Source: Gymnorhina tibicen (taxonomy: Eukaryota > Chordata > Aves > Passeriformes > Artamidae). From it: DNA of 64,000 nt. Location of the stretch: positions 2,280,876 to 2,344,875 of the forward strand of contig VXAZ01000263.1 of the NCBI GenBank assembly GCA_013399875.1, written 5' to 3'. Under the pieces are notes generated by a model. It saw only the letters and a program-made list of their open reading frames with translations. It made no database searches and was not told the DNA's origin. Both the position numbers and the translations under genes were made by a program. Position 1 is the first letter of the stretch, and each line of letters opens with the position of its first letter. Shown here piece by piece: positions 27,401-42,400 of this stretch.

Positions 27401-30400
27401 CTTACTTGTATTTTTTTTTAATGTGTTTTGCAGCCTACAGAGTGTTTTTTAAGCCAGCCTGAAGAAAAGCAAGAGAGCGCTGTAAAGGCAAAGAAGAGGA
27501 AGAAGGTATGAGTGTCCTAGAGTGTGTTTGGGGACTGGGCAGTGGGTTTATAGGCTACTACAAGATGCAGAATGGGGACAACCCCGTGATGATGGGAAGT
27601 AATATGGTCATAATATCACAGCCTCTTTTAGAGAAGATCAGAAATTCCTAATTTTTAAACCTCACTTGAGATCCCTATTCCCAACGTGAACTGTGGCATT
27701 GTGTCTGTATGTCTACACCCCCCATGAAAATGTTGCACGCCAGGAAAGGGTGACTGCATGGAAGAAAGGTGGAACTTCAGCTGCTGCAGAATCTGACCCA
27801 TTCCCACGGTGTGGTCAGGCTCCAGCTGCTCTTACGTCTTTTGAGCCAAGGACTGTCCTTGTTCACTCTTCTCCTCATAGCATAAGGATATAAATAAATA
27901 CTCTGTATTGTCCCTCTGGCCCTGCTCCATCCTCACCCACAACAACAAATGCACTCTGCAGTCTAGATGGAGATTGTATGGCACCAGGCAAGTTAATTGT
28001 CTTTTGGGACAGACTGTAAATAGTTGGCTCCCTCACAAGGCTGAGGGTGGCCTTTTTATGTTATGTTAGCCCTCTTAATCATCTAGGGAATGGGAAGTGG
28101 GAAGAGTGGGATTTTGTTTTCAACGTGGCTCTGGCAGAGTAAGTACAGTACTTACAAGGGCATCCCATGGCAGAGGCTGGCAAACCGACCTAGCGAGAAA
28201 CCCCCTTCTCAGGCAAACAGCAGCTGCTTCGTTAACACCTCTGCTTTCAGTGGGCCACTAAGCTGACATACACAGCCTGTCAAAAAACCCCATTAGGAAA
28301 CATTTATTAGGTTGATCTGTGGCTTCCAAACGAAGTGCTGTCTCCAAAAGTAAGGAAAAAGGGGGAAAGCCCTTTTGCTTTTAAGCATCTGGAATGAATT
28401 GGAAGAAAAATAATAAAACTTCCTGCATGAGGAACATTTCCCCACAGCTCTCCTTGAAGGAAGAGAGTTTGCTCAGGTGTCCTTGCTCTTGCTCTTAAAT
28501 TTCTCATTGTATCAGGCTTCTCCCCTCCAGAGGGCCGTAATTTTTTTGAAGGAACAAAGTGGCCCAATGAATGATGTAATGGTCCTGTGGAACAGTGTCT
28601 TACGCTGAATTACCAAGTAAAATGAGCCTGATAATTCTGTCTTGCTGTCTGCTAAATCAGAGGTTCCCAAATGTGGGTCACTTCAGAGGCAGCTTGTGAG
28701 GCAGGGCTGGGGAAAAGCATTTTTGATTGTTAGGAAGAACAATGGAGAGGTCTGGTTGTGGGCCTCACACAGAGGCTGGCTGTGCTGCTCACGGCCTCTG
28801 GTCATGCTTTGGGAAGACACTTGTTCCTTGGCATAAAAATGCAACAATGGTAAGTGAAGGGGAATCTTGGGAAGGAATGCTACAGATTCAAACACTGCAG
28901 AAACCTGTGGAACAGCTAGACGTCCTCTGGAAAGTCTTCCAGGGACTGCAGAGGGCTTTGCACCAGGCCAAAGCTAGACTGAGAGGAAGGCATAAACACT
29001 TCATTTCCATGTGTCCCACTGTCAAAGGTTCAGCTGGGGTCTTGCAAACCCACAAGTGGCTTTTAGCAGGGGTGAAACAGGAGTGCCAAAGTGGCAACGG
29101 CTGGGAGAGGCAGTGCCCACTTTGCCTTTGCTGTTTTGTCAGCCCCCAGGTAGCTCTTCCCTGTTCAGCATTCTGCCCCTTATGCTGCTGTTACAGGAGT
29201 ATTTGGGGTGTATTGGGCAAGAGGGAGAGACAGAGTGGTGGGGAATGGAAGAGAGGAGGGAATGGGTGCTGAGATGGAGTGAGGGAAAGAATGGATGGAA
29301 GAAGGTCTGTCCCCGACATTGAAATTCCTGCCATACCCCTCTTCAGAATTTCCATTGACCTTTGCTGTCCTGGACCTTAGCCTGCCAAACTGAAGGTACC
29401 CACCATCCCTCCAAAGCTGCCAAAAATGCCTCCAGACCCACCTCATCTCACTTTGAAATCCCACTTTGCCTCAAAAATACTGACCCTGTTGCTCCATCCT
29501 AACCACACCCTTCATGTTTTCACTTCTAAACTTATGCTGCCGTGTGTCCCCTTGATGACAAGTTCAGTTTAGCTTACACAGCTGAGAAACCTTAAGCTGG
29601 CCTTTCAAAAACTAAACACATCTCAGCGAGAACAAGAGACACATCACATTCTTGTCATTCTCTCCAGACTGCCTCTGTCCTTGCAAATTTGCTGTTTTCT
29701 TAAATGCTAGCAGATCATTCAGATAATGGCAACCTTGGGGTATTCTACCCACATGTTCCGTTTACTTATGGGAAAAACTACAGCAACCCTTTCACTTCTG
29801 TGAGAATTCAGACCTGTCACTTGGTAACCTGTTACTTGGTAACTTGTTACATATTGCATCCATAAGGTGTGAAACACAATCATTATGAACTCATCTTCAA
29901 CCTCTAAAAATTAGCAGTTTGTTTTAAAAATTATACAGTGTGGGAGAACAAAGGAGATGTGAAATCTTGCTGCTTGACCCGTGGTTTTGTTGTTTTAACT
30001 TATTTTCATCACCCTGGCATGATATTCTGTGTGCTAACCATGTTCCCTTCCAAATATAGATAGATAGTTACCCTGTTTGAATCAAAATATAACCAAGTCA
30101 TATATTATCACTTGATTCCTATTGTTACACCTTAAGAGTAATAAACTAAAAATATGAAAAAAAGCCTGAATTTTCAAACTGATACTAAAGGGTAGCAATA
30201 GCAAAACAAAAAACCAGCTTTCAGTTATGTTTTTGTTACAGCAGCATTTCAGGTGAGTGGACAAGATTTTTCATGTTCAGGCTCACAGACCATCTTGTCA
30301 GAGTATCTCAACTTGCATCTGAAGTCTGCATTCTCTCTAAAGACTGGGGGAATCTTGTCCCATTGTAAGGTGTTTTTCCAATTAAGCTGTAATTAAACTA

Positions 30401-33400
30401 ATACAACTGTATAAAGTTCTGGAGGAACATTCATTTACAGTGTTGTTAGCTAGACAAAGAGCTATGTAGAAATACCATGCTTAACCCATTTTATTTGGAT
30501 TTTTTTAGAAGAAGATTTCTGATGTTCTGCAAAAATCTGCTCCAAAACCTGGTGTCCCTGCAGATCTACAAAATCTGCTTACTCAACATTTTGGTGAAAA
30601 TCGTTCTGTGATTGAAATAGAGGAATTAAAGCTGTCAGGTAACTTATCCTATATTTAATCTTTAAATAATGGGTTTTTTCATTATACTATTGACTTCTTT
30701 TTCTGCAGAAGAAAGAAGATTTTTGGGACAGGTCTTGAGTTGTACTTTTTAACGAAAATACTTTCTTGTATTTCTTTCTTACTGTATATGAATTTGCTCT
30801 TTAAGTTGAAATGTTAGTTTCTTTGGAATAAATGTGAGGTTTCTTGGAGTTACGGAAATGAAACCTTGTTTGAATGTCTCTTTTTATTGTAAAGTATTAA
30901 TTTCTGGAGCTCACTTTTCTGATAGAAATTTTATGATTCCTAATAGTAGCTCCCAAGATGCTGTGAGACATGTATTTTGTTCCTGGGATTATCTGAGTCA
31001 ATCCAGATGCGTAATAAGGGACTGACAGAAAGAGACAAAGAAATAATGAGGCATCATTCTCATATGGGTATGAGATGTTGAATGCAACAGTTTCTCAGGG
31101 AGTGGCTTGAATTAAGGTGGTAATTTTGGTCCGTGTATGAAGTGACCAAGTTTTAACCATGAGGACCCTCTTTGTTCCCCATATCCTGCCTCCAGTTAAA
31201 AGCCAGATAGAAAAGGCAAAAAGCAGGATGGAGCAGGCTTAGCTTCTGTCATTTGGAGATTGCATTGGAGATGATGGCAATGTTGAATTTCACTGCCTCC
31301 TACTGTGCAGACAGAGACACTGTCCACTATTTGTTCATAGTGCTCATGAAGAGCAGCAGCCTGATAACCAACCTGCACTCACCTTTGGGACTTCTTGAAC
31401 TGTCAGTGACCTATGCCCAACGTAGAAGCCTTCTAGTCCAGCAGTGTGTTTTCTTTTTTAATGCATAAGCCTGTCTTTGTAGGTAAATGTGCTCTTCCTT
31501 AACCCTCATGATTCTAGGTGGACCCTTCTTTATTTCTGTGGGGCAGGTTCCGCTTTGTAACTGATTCAAGAAAACCTGGAGAAGTCCCATATAGATTGCT
31601 TTGAAAAGCTTGTTTTAAGTATTTTTTGGCATATAAGGTTTTTAGGAAATAATAAATTGCTTTGATTTCTTTCTTATTAAAAGAGCCCTTTGGGCTACTG
31701 AAGTGACCCATTTCCATATGGGTTGGATGGAGATATTTTTCCTTAATTTTTTTGCTGGGAGTTGAAGGCTTAGAGTGCCAAGGAGTTTATGAACTTGTAC
31801 AGCTGTCAAGTCATTCATGTCAAAGTACTAAGTAAATAACAAGCATCTACTTTGGAGTTGTGTGTTCCTGTTCACTGACAAAGTGCAGAAGGTCAGGATT
31901 GGTCAAAAAGTCAGCATGGTCTCTTGCTGCAGTCTGGAGCTGTGTGTTCTTCCCCCCTTTTGGAAACTTCCATTTAAAACTGTTGTAAATACTGCAGTGT
32001 TGCTGGACTGTTGGTGAGGAGTCAGCGACCGGAGCTGTGTCCTTCAGAAACCACCTCTTGAATGGTTGGTCATTAACCAGGCCATGTATTCAGAAGATCA
32101 GCCCCTGCCCTTCCCCACCAGCATCAAGTGCATCTTTTAAACATGATTTGTGAAGTAAATCAGCTGCTGATCCTTCAGTTGTACATATTCATTTCCTTTG
32201 AAGTCCCAGTAAATGTCAGTCTCAGGATTTAAGAGGAATCAGGGCATAATAAAAGTTTTTAGCAAGACAACACCCACTAAATGGAAGATACAGTAATGGA
32301 GAGTAGCTGTGCTCAAGGAAGTGCATGGACAGGACTTCAGCCAGGCATTAGCTACAAACCAAGTTTGTCACAGTGTCTGTTCCCAGGAAGATCATGGATT
32401 GATGCTCTCAGCATTAGCACGGGGCATCACCCATGTGAACATGAATAATGTCTCTGAAGAAACCTCCTTAGTTTAGGAAATATATCAGCAAACATCCATG
32501 GACACCCCAAGGGGCCGTGCTTCATGCAAGATGCTGACAAATATGTAAGTCTTTAAAGACAGAATTGTTAATGCTCTGCAGAAGCATGTTGTTCCCTCAG
32601 GCAGAGAGCCCTTAACAGCAGTGGCAAGTTTTCAGACCATCGAATTTTAATCACCTTTTTAAGAACTCGATTTTCTGTATAGACATGAGAAAGGACCTTC
32701 CAAAGAACCTGTTAGGATCTTCATTGCCATTATATGATGTTAAGTGGCATGTCTGCCACAGAGTGCTTTTAAAAGACTTCCTAGTTAACGTAGTGACCAG
32801 GGAAAAGGAGGTCAGCAGGAAATGGAGGAAGAGAAAGGCACTGAAATGATCGTAGGTGTTGCCATTAGGGTCGCTATAGTTAGGTAGGTTACCACAATAT
32901 GAAAGGCCAGAAAGTGAACAAACTTAGTGGCAAGTAGATTATTGGTAGGTTCTTGCATTTACACAGTATGAATTATCTGGGGGATGTACAAACATATTTC
33001 ATCATAGGTGCATTGGAGGAACAGTCTAGCAGTGTAAGGCTTTTGGCTGAGGCTTGATTCATTGTGGCAAAGACATATGAAAACTTTTTGTGATCACAGC
33101 TGTACAGCAGCCTTGTGTTCAAGGTTTCAGGATGGGAGAAAAGAATGGAATTGCAATTCAGAGATGTTACCTTCATTGATTTAACCCATATAAGGTTTCT
33201 TCTACGTTAATTTTTGTTTCAGAAATGGTAATTTATTTATGATGGATCTTATGAAGTTGAAATTTCATCACTATAACTAGTGGTTATGCTGCAAACATAT
33301 GTTCTCCCTTTGCTGTTAAAATACATCAACAAAAATATTTTTTCCTTTATGTTTTCAGATTCCTGTTTTTTGCCAGCCAATGATCTCAGCCACAGTTTTT

Positions 33401-36400
33401 CTTCATACCTGAAGGAAAGTGAGTTAAAATGTTGGTCTGGGTGAGATGAAAGTTGTATGAAAAATATTATTAAGATAATATTAATGCATTTTTTATATGT
33501 AGCTCCAAATATTGTTTCTTATGAAATACTAATCACTTTAAGGCTTTGAAATTTTTTTTTGTGACAGGTCTTGTTTTTCTGGCTCTTTTTTACTCTAACA
33601 TTTTTTTTTTTAGGTATCAAAAATGTTCTAGGTTTTCTTTTAATTGCTAGGGATTATTTGTCAGTAATTTACTGTGGCTTCATAAGTAGGTGTATCTATT
33701 ATCTTACAATAAAAGTCCTGCAGCTGTCTGCTGACATGAACCAAGCAAATTTTTATTCTCTTGTACATTTATATAGAACTTCTGGTCTGTAAATGTTTCT
33801 TGGCAGTTGATTTTCTCTGATACAAAGTGCCATACGTGGCAAATGAAGACAATGGGCTCATCTCCTTTAAAAACTGTTAATTATTAATGCTTATCTAGTT
33901 TGTTCAGTTATGTGATATTTCTGTATTTTATTTATTTTGGGCATTACATTTTCCAGTTTCTCAGCCATGACTAAATGCAGAAGTGTTGCCAAAGTTCCAG
34001 ACCTCATAGGAGTCAGCATGTGTGTTCTTGCTGCTGGCTACCATTCATCATGCACTCGAGTAATTTAAAATTGTGGCATGTAGTACTTTGTGTGTGTGTG
34101 TACAAGGGCTTTTCCATTGCAGTCTGTCCTAAGTGGGCGAAGCTCCGGAGAAACCACACGGAGAAGAAGTCGGTGGTGATGCTGGTTCTCTGCAGTTCTG
34201 CCCTTCGCTCCTTGGAACTCATCAAGTATGTCAATAGCAAATGTTGTGTTGAGGTTGGCAGTCGGTCAGGAGTTTTGTCTTGGAACCACAGGCAAAAAGG
34301 CAAAACTGGGACACTGTCCTCTGCTAGCCAGCAAATTCACTGACTCAAACTGATGCAATATCCCTTCCTTCTTTAAACTCTGGGAGTGTGGTGTTCGGTT
34401 TTGGACTGAAGTAATGCTCAGTACTTCAGTTGCCTGGGAAGTGTTACTTTTGTTAAAAACCAAAAATAAAGTGTAACCAATTTGGGGGAAACATGGAACA
34501 TGTTTTCTTTGGGAACAGAGTAAGCCCATAAAGCATCATGATCCACCACTAGAAATCATGGCTTTGCACCAAAGGCGAGGACATGGCACTTCAGGGTCTC
34601 AGGTGCCAAGGTGTGTCTGCCTGAGTGCCTCCAGGTCTGTGTCAGTGTTCTCAGTTGGTTCAGGCTGGCAAAACTGCTGGGCAGAGAAGACAATTTTCAG
34701 TGTGCCCTGTCCTCTTTTTTTCCCCTTCTCTATCTTCCCCCTTCTCATACCAGAAGTTTTGATGACTCTGATGAATTAATGTACACCTCACAAATTTCAC
34801 AGTTGTCTTCTGTGTCTTGAACCTACTTCCTGTGATTATCTGTCAGTACAAAATGAGATGGAGAGTTGGGAAGTTTGACTCCATGACATAGATATAAGCA
34901 TAGATAAGGCAGATAAGTCCCAGTCATGCACACAGAGACTAGCACCTGAGACTTAGGTGGTTTAAAGGTATATAAACCTTCAGCTTCGCAAATTAAAAAT
35001 TTGGTGCACTGCAAGAAGCATGCAGAGCAAGCTGTCTTACATGACATTCAGAAAATACTGAATATGTTGTCTCCTGTTTGATGAATACGGAACATAGAGT
35101 TGTTACTGTGTGCCAAAATGGAGTGTCAGAAAAACAAGTCAGGGTTTCTAACAAATGAGTTTTGGTTAACTGGAATTTGCACAATCTCTGCAGTAAAGAC
35201 AGTGGCAGCCTAGGTTTCCCCAGCAGCCACACTGCAGGAAGACTGTAAAATGTAGATTGGTCCATACACAGATCCTTCCTTTTGTGCACACACACTCATA
35301 TTCATTAATGCCTCTATCTCAGTAACTGAATTATTTTTTAATTAGGATTTGGTGATTAACCAGTTTTGAACTAAGCTAGCTGTGAAAGCACAGGCATTAA
35401 TATTAAATATTATCTGAAAAGCTGTCTAAACAATATTGCCCCCTACTGCTATCTTCCATTGTGTCTGTCCAGTTGTTGATTTCTGTTGATAAGTAGCAAA
35501 CAAGAATGTACATAGTGTTCAGAGTACAACCAGGGTTCACTGGGGGACTGTGTGTGTCTCAAACACGTTGAGAAATGCCAGTTAGTTTTTCTTTCCTCAT
35601 GTGTGGTCTTAAGCCCAGCCCTGATTCTTGCATTTCACTGTTCATTTTTTTTATTGCTAGGTCAATGACAGCCTTTAAAGGAGATTGCAAAGTCCTCAAG
35701 TTGTTTGCAAAGCACATAAAGGTAGGGAATTTTAATAGACCAAGTAAACAGCTAAATAGTGTGATACCATTTTCTTCTTAAATCCTTTGGCAGTAGTGCC
35801 TTTCATATAGTGTTCATACGAAGCTCCTTCCTTTAGGTGGTGCTTCCTTTGGCAACCCATTGCTGCAGTGTGAGGGATTTCACTGAGCACCATCTCCAGT
35901 AGCTCTGGTGCAGCCTGTGCAGAATGGAGATGCTTGTGCACATGCTGAGCTTGAATGTTCCCTGCTCCCATGAAGTGCTCGTTCAAATGCCAGAAGGCTC
36001 ACACACACAGGTCTGTGGAAGCAAACTGTACCAGCACCCACATTTGGATTCTGCCAAGTGAATGCCTGGATCCCCAGTATCCATACCTGTTAAAAAGCGC
36101 AAATTATGGGGGCTTTGGGAGTAATGAGTGGACACTTGGCCTTTGATGTAAATGCTGTCAAACACACAAGTGTCATTTACTTTATTTCACCTTCTTCCAG
36201 TATCTTCATCTTGAAGGACTTCAGTGTTAATTCAAGTTTTTCAGTTTTCCAGAGAATTTGTTTAAATGCTGAAGGAATCTTACTGTTCTCACCTCCAAAA
36301 ATAGTTGGTGCAATAGCAGATTTTCAAAGTTAAAAAAGATTGAACTTCTAGAGAAGTGTGATGCCCAGCTGGCTTGTTACATTTCTTAAACTTTGTTCCA

Positions 36401-39400
36401 GATATAATCATCTGACAGTTTGAAAGACAAGTATCATTTGTTACTTGATGGTGTTCTAGAAAGAAATACAATGATATCTTGAATTTATTTCCAACTCCTT
36501 GAGAAGAAATTTTAAAACAGCTGTGGGTTTACTGTGGTTTTTCTTTCTCTCTTCAAATTAGATAAAGGAACAGATGAATATGTTGGAGAAAGGTGTGTTC
36601 CACATTGGGGTTGGAACTCCTGGAAGAGTAAAGGCACTAGTGGAGCAAGGTAGGAGAACAAGGAGGGTTTCCTCCCTAGGTATCTTATATTTGGTCTCAT
36701 GAGAAGTGAAACTTCAACTGGTTTTTTTAGGTTGACATCAATATGTAGATTTGGGTACAAAACTATAGGGTTATGTCAGTCAAAACAAGGTCAAGGTTCT
36801 AGTACTTTGTTTTATGATCACTTTAAGCTGGCATAAGCCAGTATTAGCAGAGAAAGGCAGAGTAATGCTTCCTCTCACCTGCCAATCAATGCTTGCTTAT
36901 TCCCCCTTCCTGCTCCCTGTGCAAGCCCGAGAGTCTGTTTGGCAGCTCAGTGAAATTACCCCAATTAAAACCAAACCAGCGTGCACACAAAATCGGATAA
37001 TGAGCAGGCAGAGGTGGGGGACTTCCTCTTTTGGCAGGGATACTGATTTATGCTGACTTGAAAGTGATTGCAAAACCGTAGTGTGAGATTTAAAGCTCCA
37101 GGAAACCAAACGCTGCAAGTGGATCAAAAGGAAATAGTGGCAGAAGTCACTGTATCATATGTCACTCTGAGCTCAGTGTAAATTTTTGTGAGGGGTGGAG
37201 GAAAGATCTGCTTGCTGATTTGATCGTATTTCTCATTTGCCTACAATAAAATTAATTATGTTATCTAAATCTCCTTTTCCCAAATTTTGCGTATTTTTAC
37301 TTACTCGGTAGACAGTATGTACACAAAGAAAAAGAAACAACAAAATGACATGATAAGGCAACTCTTTCCATTCCTCTTATGCAAGACACTGTCTTGCTCT
37401 GACTGTGGTCTCTTATGACTCAATGACTGTGGTCATTGTCAGGGACTGGCTGTAGATTGGGATTCTACTGTTCCTTCCAAAAGGGTTCAGGAGTAACATA
37501 ATTTTGTTGCTTCCACCAACATTAAATGGTCAGTGCTCAGCACATCACCATGAGGGTGGTGAGGCACTCAAACAGGTTGTCCAGAGAAGTTGTGGATGCC
37601 CCATCCCTGAAAGTATTAAAGGCCAGGTTGGATGGGGCTTGGAGCAGCCTGGTCTAGTGGAAGGTGTCTCTGCCCATAGCAGGAAGTTTGGAACTGGATG
37701 ATCTTTAAGGTCTGTTCCAACCTAAGCCATTGCAATTCTCTGTTAGGTGGAGGCAGCTTATAGCATGGACACAAGGTGTGTCATTTTATCCCAAGCTCTA
37801 GTTCTTTTTTGACAGTTTAGTGTTGCAGTGCCAGGTCACTTAGAGGAGGGAGAGGAATCAAAACTGATGTCAAAAAATGGTGGGCATCATGTAGAAAACC
37901 AGTGAAAAAATAGGAGAATGGCTGAAAAGCAAGTTCAAAAAGGACCTTTGTTTCACCACCATTTATTTGAAGGATAAAGGAATTCTTCAGCAGCACCACT
38001 GACCTGACTCATGTTCACATAGCACCCAGTCCTGTAAGTTGCTGAATACTGTCTGTTCCTGTTAACATCAATTTTCAGGTTAGGGTGCTTGTAACTTGCC
38101 AGTGACATCAGCTGCGGAAATTCAACTCCTGTGGTTTCATCAAGAGGAAGCTTGAGGAATTACTTTCTGGCAGGATGTTAAGCTCTTGACAAGTCTGGCT
38201 ACAGTAGTTGTTCTGCTTTTGTGTTTATCTTCCAAAAAGGCATGGGATTATGTGGCTAAGGGAGTTTGCAGTGTCAGTGCATTAGTTTTCCAACCAGCAA
38301 ATGTAGTACTTAAGTGTTCAAAGATTAGTTTCCTTGGAAACAGACAGCAAAAGGTGTAAAAGCCAAAAATCATTTTGATAAGCACATGTCATATTATCTT
38401 GGTAGTGAAATTTGTGTTGCCTTTTTAGATGGCCTGTGCTTGAACTCCACGAAATATATGATTCTGGATTGGAACTGGAGAGATCAGAAATTAAGGAGAA
38501 TGATGGACATCCCTGAGGTATTGTATAAGCACCTGTATACATTATATTCTGTGTATTCATGACTTTTGTTTCTAGTTCTCAGGTCTTGATCAGTAAAGTT
38601 TTCGTTCTGTAAAGCTGTCTTTAGTTGTACAGAAACACAAAGAAGTCAACATTGACTGAGAAGTCTGTACTCTCAGGTCTCAAAATTATCTCCAGAAAAT
38701 AATTTTTCCTTTATTGTTGCAAGTCACTGTTGTGGCTTCTATGGTTGTGCTGTGAGTTTCCCCTGTTTATGCTCGATGGATGTTCTACCTGTCCCCAGGA
38801 AGTTCCCTCAGTAGGACTTTGTACAGAGTCCTAGACCTCAACAAATGAGAGAGATGGGCATCACCAACTGTGTGAAATTTAACAAAGGGAAGTGCCAGAT
38901 TCTGTGCCTGGGATGGGGCAGGCCTGGATGTATGGACATACTGGGGGATGAGAGGCTAAAAAGCAGTACCATGGAAAGGGCCCTGGGGGTCCTGGTCGAT
39001 GGCAGGTTGAACCTGAGCCAGCAGTGCCCTGGCAGCCAGGAGGGCCGAGCATGTCCTGGGGGGCATCAGGCACAGCATCGCCAGCTAGGCAAGGGAGGGA
39101 TTGTCCTGCTCTGCTCTGCACTGGGGCGGCCTCACCTCGAGTGCTGGGGCAGTTTTGGGTGCCACAATATAAGAAGGAAACAAAGCTGTTAGAGAGCTGC
39201 CAGAGGAGGGTAATGAAGATGGTGATGGGTCTGGAGAGGAAGTCATATGAGGAGCAACTGAGGTCTCTTGGTCTGTTCAGCCTGGAGAAGAGGAGACTCC
39301 AGGGAGACCTCTGTGCAGTTACAACATCCTCGTGAGGGGAAGAGGAGGGGCAGACACTGATCTCTTCTCTGTGGTGATCAGTGACAGGACCTGAGGGAGT

Positions 39401-42400
39401 GGCCTGAAGTTAAGTCAGGGGAGGTTTAGGCTGGGTATTAGAAAAAGGTTCTTCCCCCAGAGGATGTTTGGGCACTGGAGCAGGCTCCCCATGGAAGCCG
39501 TCACAGCGCCAAGCCTGACAGAGTTCAAGAAGTGTTTGGACAATGCTCTCAGGCACGTGGTGTGACTCTTGGGATGCTCTGTGCAGGACCAGGATTTGGA
39601 CTTGATCCTTGTGGGTTCCTTCCAACTCAGCATATTCCGTGATTCTGTGAAAAGTTTCCCCAAAAACTAAACAAAACTATGGACAAACATCTATGTTTCT
39701 CCACCTGAGAGTAAGATAACATCATGTGAGTAAATCTAAAGACAGTTCCCTTGGTTTTTTCTTTTCTTTCTTTTCTTTTTTTCTTTCTTGTTTTTTTGAC
39801 AAGAGGTAGGGTACAATTTAGAGCCATCCGTCATCTGTACACTCCTTCTAAGATAATTCCCAGTTCTTTTCAGTTCTGTAATCCAGCTTTGGTATTTATT
39901 GCTGTGACAAGCAATGTTTACAGTATGTTGTGGGGCATCGCCTATTTTTAGCCAGATGAAGAGGAAGATTCCTCCATTAGTGCTTGTTAAAAAGCTCCCA
40001 GTTTCCCACACAGTGCCTTTAGGTTTTGTACATTTAGAGCAGGGCCATACATGGAATCTCCAGGGAAAAGGACGATTTTTGCATATAGACATTAAGCTGT
40101 TTCACAAGTGAAACAAATTATCAGTCTTTAATCCATCTATGTGCTTGTCTGAGTATTTGAATGTGCTGTATTTTACAGCCCCGCATACACAAAAAAACCC
40201 AAAAAAATACATTGCAGAAACGATGTAGCAAAAAAACCCCCTGCCTTTGCTGTTTTGGAGGCAAGGAGGCTCCCTCTTGTGGTAAATACATAAGGCTTTT
40301 TTTGTATGGTGCTTGCACTTCTCTGTAAGTTTTTTAAAGAACAGAAAACATGAAATCACAGACAGTACAGTACAAAATCACAGGCAGTACAAAAGGTGCT
40401 GATGGCAGTGGGATGGATTTTTTAAGTCATCCAAAGTCAATATCCATAAAGTAGACCATAGATGATCCACCTCAAAAACATGAAGATTATGTTGCTAATA
40501 TTTAAGTTCGGGCTATTGCAAGCCTGAACGAATCCTTTCAGCATCATAGCAGTTCTGTGTGTCTGTCTAGGAATACAGGCCAAAAATTGTGACTCCAAGT
40601 CTGTTTTATTAAGGCAAAATCCTAAGGCTATCTTAGCATAAAAAGTTAAAGCTTAGTTCAAGTTAAATCCAGGTAAGTAAGAACATTACACCGTCATACA
40701 TTGTGTTAGGATAAGCTATAGATATTTATGTGTGATTACAGAATAGTGACTATGTAATTACAGAAAAGTCTTCAAACTGCTCTTGACTCAAGTAACACAT
40801 CCTAAAGGAAGGGTTTTGACATCTTGAGCTTTGTAAGTGGAGTATCTTGCAGGTATTTATCCCACTGCAGACATCAGGCATATTCCTTACAGTCATGTAT
40901 AAGGAATGTCAACAGCGAAAGATACCCAAATAACATTTTGGTGATAAGGCATCTTACCACCACATGTAAACCAGTGGGATGTTCTAGCAACTTGTGAGCT
41001 TCAAATGTGGAATACAGCCTTAGTCAGCTTTTCTAATTGCATTAAAAATGTCAAATACATGCTATGAATAGTCATAAGTTTTCTCAGAGAGAGGAAAATA
41101 GAGTACCAAAGACAATTTAGAGAACTGTACTAAGTTCTTTCACCTGTGTTAGTTATGGAGGCAAAATTGTACACTTAAAATTAGAAACTCAGCATACTGG
41201 CCTATTTTCAGTGCAAACCTCAATTGTCAATAATTTATTTGCATACTAAAGGTGCAACATTGCTAAATTTCATTGTAATTACACCAGAAAGCAAGAGGAG
41301 CTGGAAGCACGTCCATTGTACTTGCTGTTTTTGTAGTCAGTGGATTTCAGTGGAGAATTATGTACACAGTGGTATATTCTGATAAATATATGAATTTAAA
41401 AACACATGGATCTTCCCTCGTGACAGTTCTGTATCCCATCATATCCACACAATGGACGGTGCCCTGATCCACTGCTCTGTCAGCTGCCTCAGCATCTCAT
41501 TAGTTAATGCTGCTGGATATTTTCATTTTCTGTTTCTGTCTCCCACTTCATTCATCCCAAGCAATGGAGAGAGAAGGAGCTGAAAAGAAAGCTCCCAAAG
41601 AAACCACAGGAGGAATGAATGAGTTTATCAGACTTTGTCTTGGCACACTGGAGCTGTAGTAAAGCATAAAGGTCTCAATGAAAATGGACTGTATACTTTC
41701 TGATCTGACCAAAGGACAAGCTTCCTGCTTTGAAAGCTTTTTGTACAGAGCTTGATGGTAATACAGAGCTGTCTCAACTCCTCAAATTACTTGTTTGTAA
41801 GAGTCAAGTGATGTTTTTTTCAACAAAGCCCAATATTGTACTGTCTGCAAACACTACACACACCAAGCCTTCAGTAAATTTGAAAATATGGAAAGTTTAA
41901 GTTTCAGACTTCATGAAAATAAAAAGGTTTGTGAGAAATGGACTTGCGATAGAAAGACAACGGTTTTCACCTTCACGTAGCACATCCAGTGTGAAACTGA
42001 GGCTGGCCAGGCTTTCTTACATCATTTATTCCTCTGCAAATTGGAGGCACAGAAGGATATAATCCTGAGAGAAAACCTGCAAACAAGTTATTTGTAAGTG
42101 GTAAGAGGGAGCTATAAGGAAACTCTGGACTAACCATGATGATAAAGAATCTTGTGTTCCCTCTGAAATATGTAGTCAGTGTTTACTCTGTAATACACTT
42201 GTTTTATCTTTAGATAAGCCATAAGCTACAGCCGTATCAGTGTCATAAACCAAAGGACTTTGTATGCAGCACAGGCAGACCTGACCTTCATGCTCATTTT
42301 CCTTCAGGTGTCTCAGACACAGACAGGGCTGTGCCTGTTGTACTGCCCTTGATCCACTTTATGCCAGCTGTTACTCTGGAAAGTCCTGTAGGGATTCTGT

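Larger units (their letters stand above)
21419..27433 (+). other. CMSS1: CMSS1 intron
   Basis: It contains the solo LTR at 23545-24893. Nothing else was recognised. Confidence 0.8.

Noticed and set aside
28665..28690. 'GAGGTTCCCAAATGTGGGTC' resembling a hAT-type DNA transposon end
   Set aside because: Only about 20 bp match, with no matching opposite terminus or target duplication found.
28727..29272. 181-codon open frame on the + strand in a CMSS1 intron
   Set aside because: No domain, no splice or start context, overlapped by other frames on both strands in a locally GC-rich stretch. A chance frame is most likely.
29819..29850. Short 'ACTTGGTAAC' near-tandem repeat
   Set aside because: Two units with a difference; too short to be informative.
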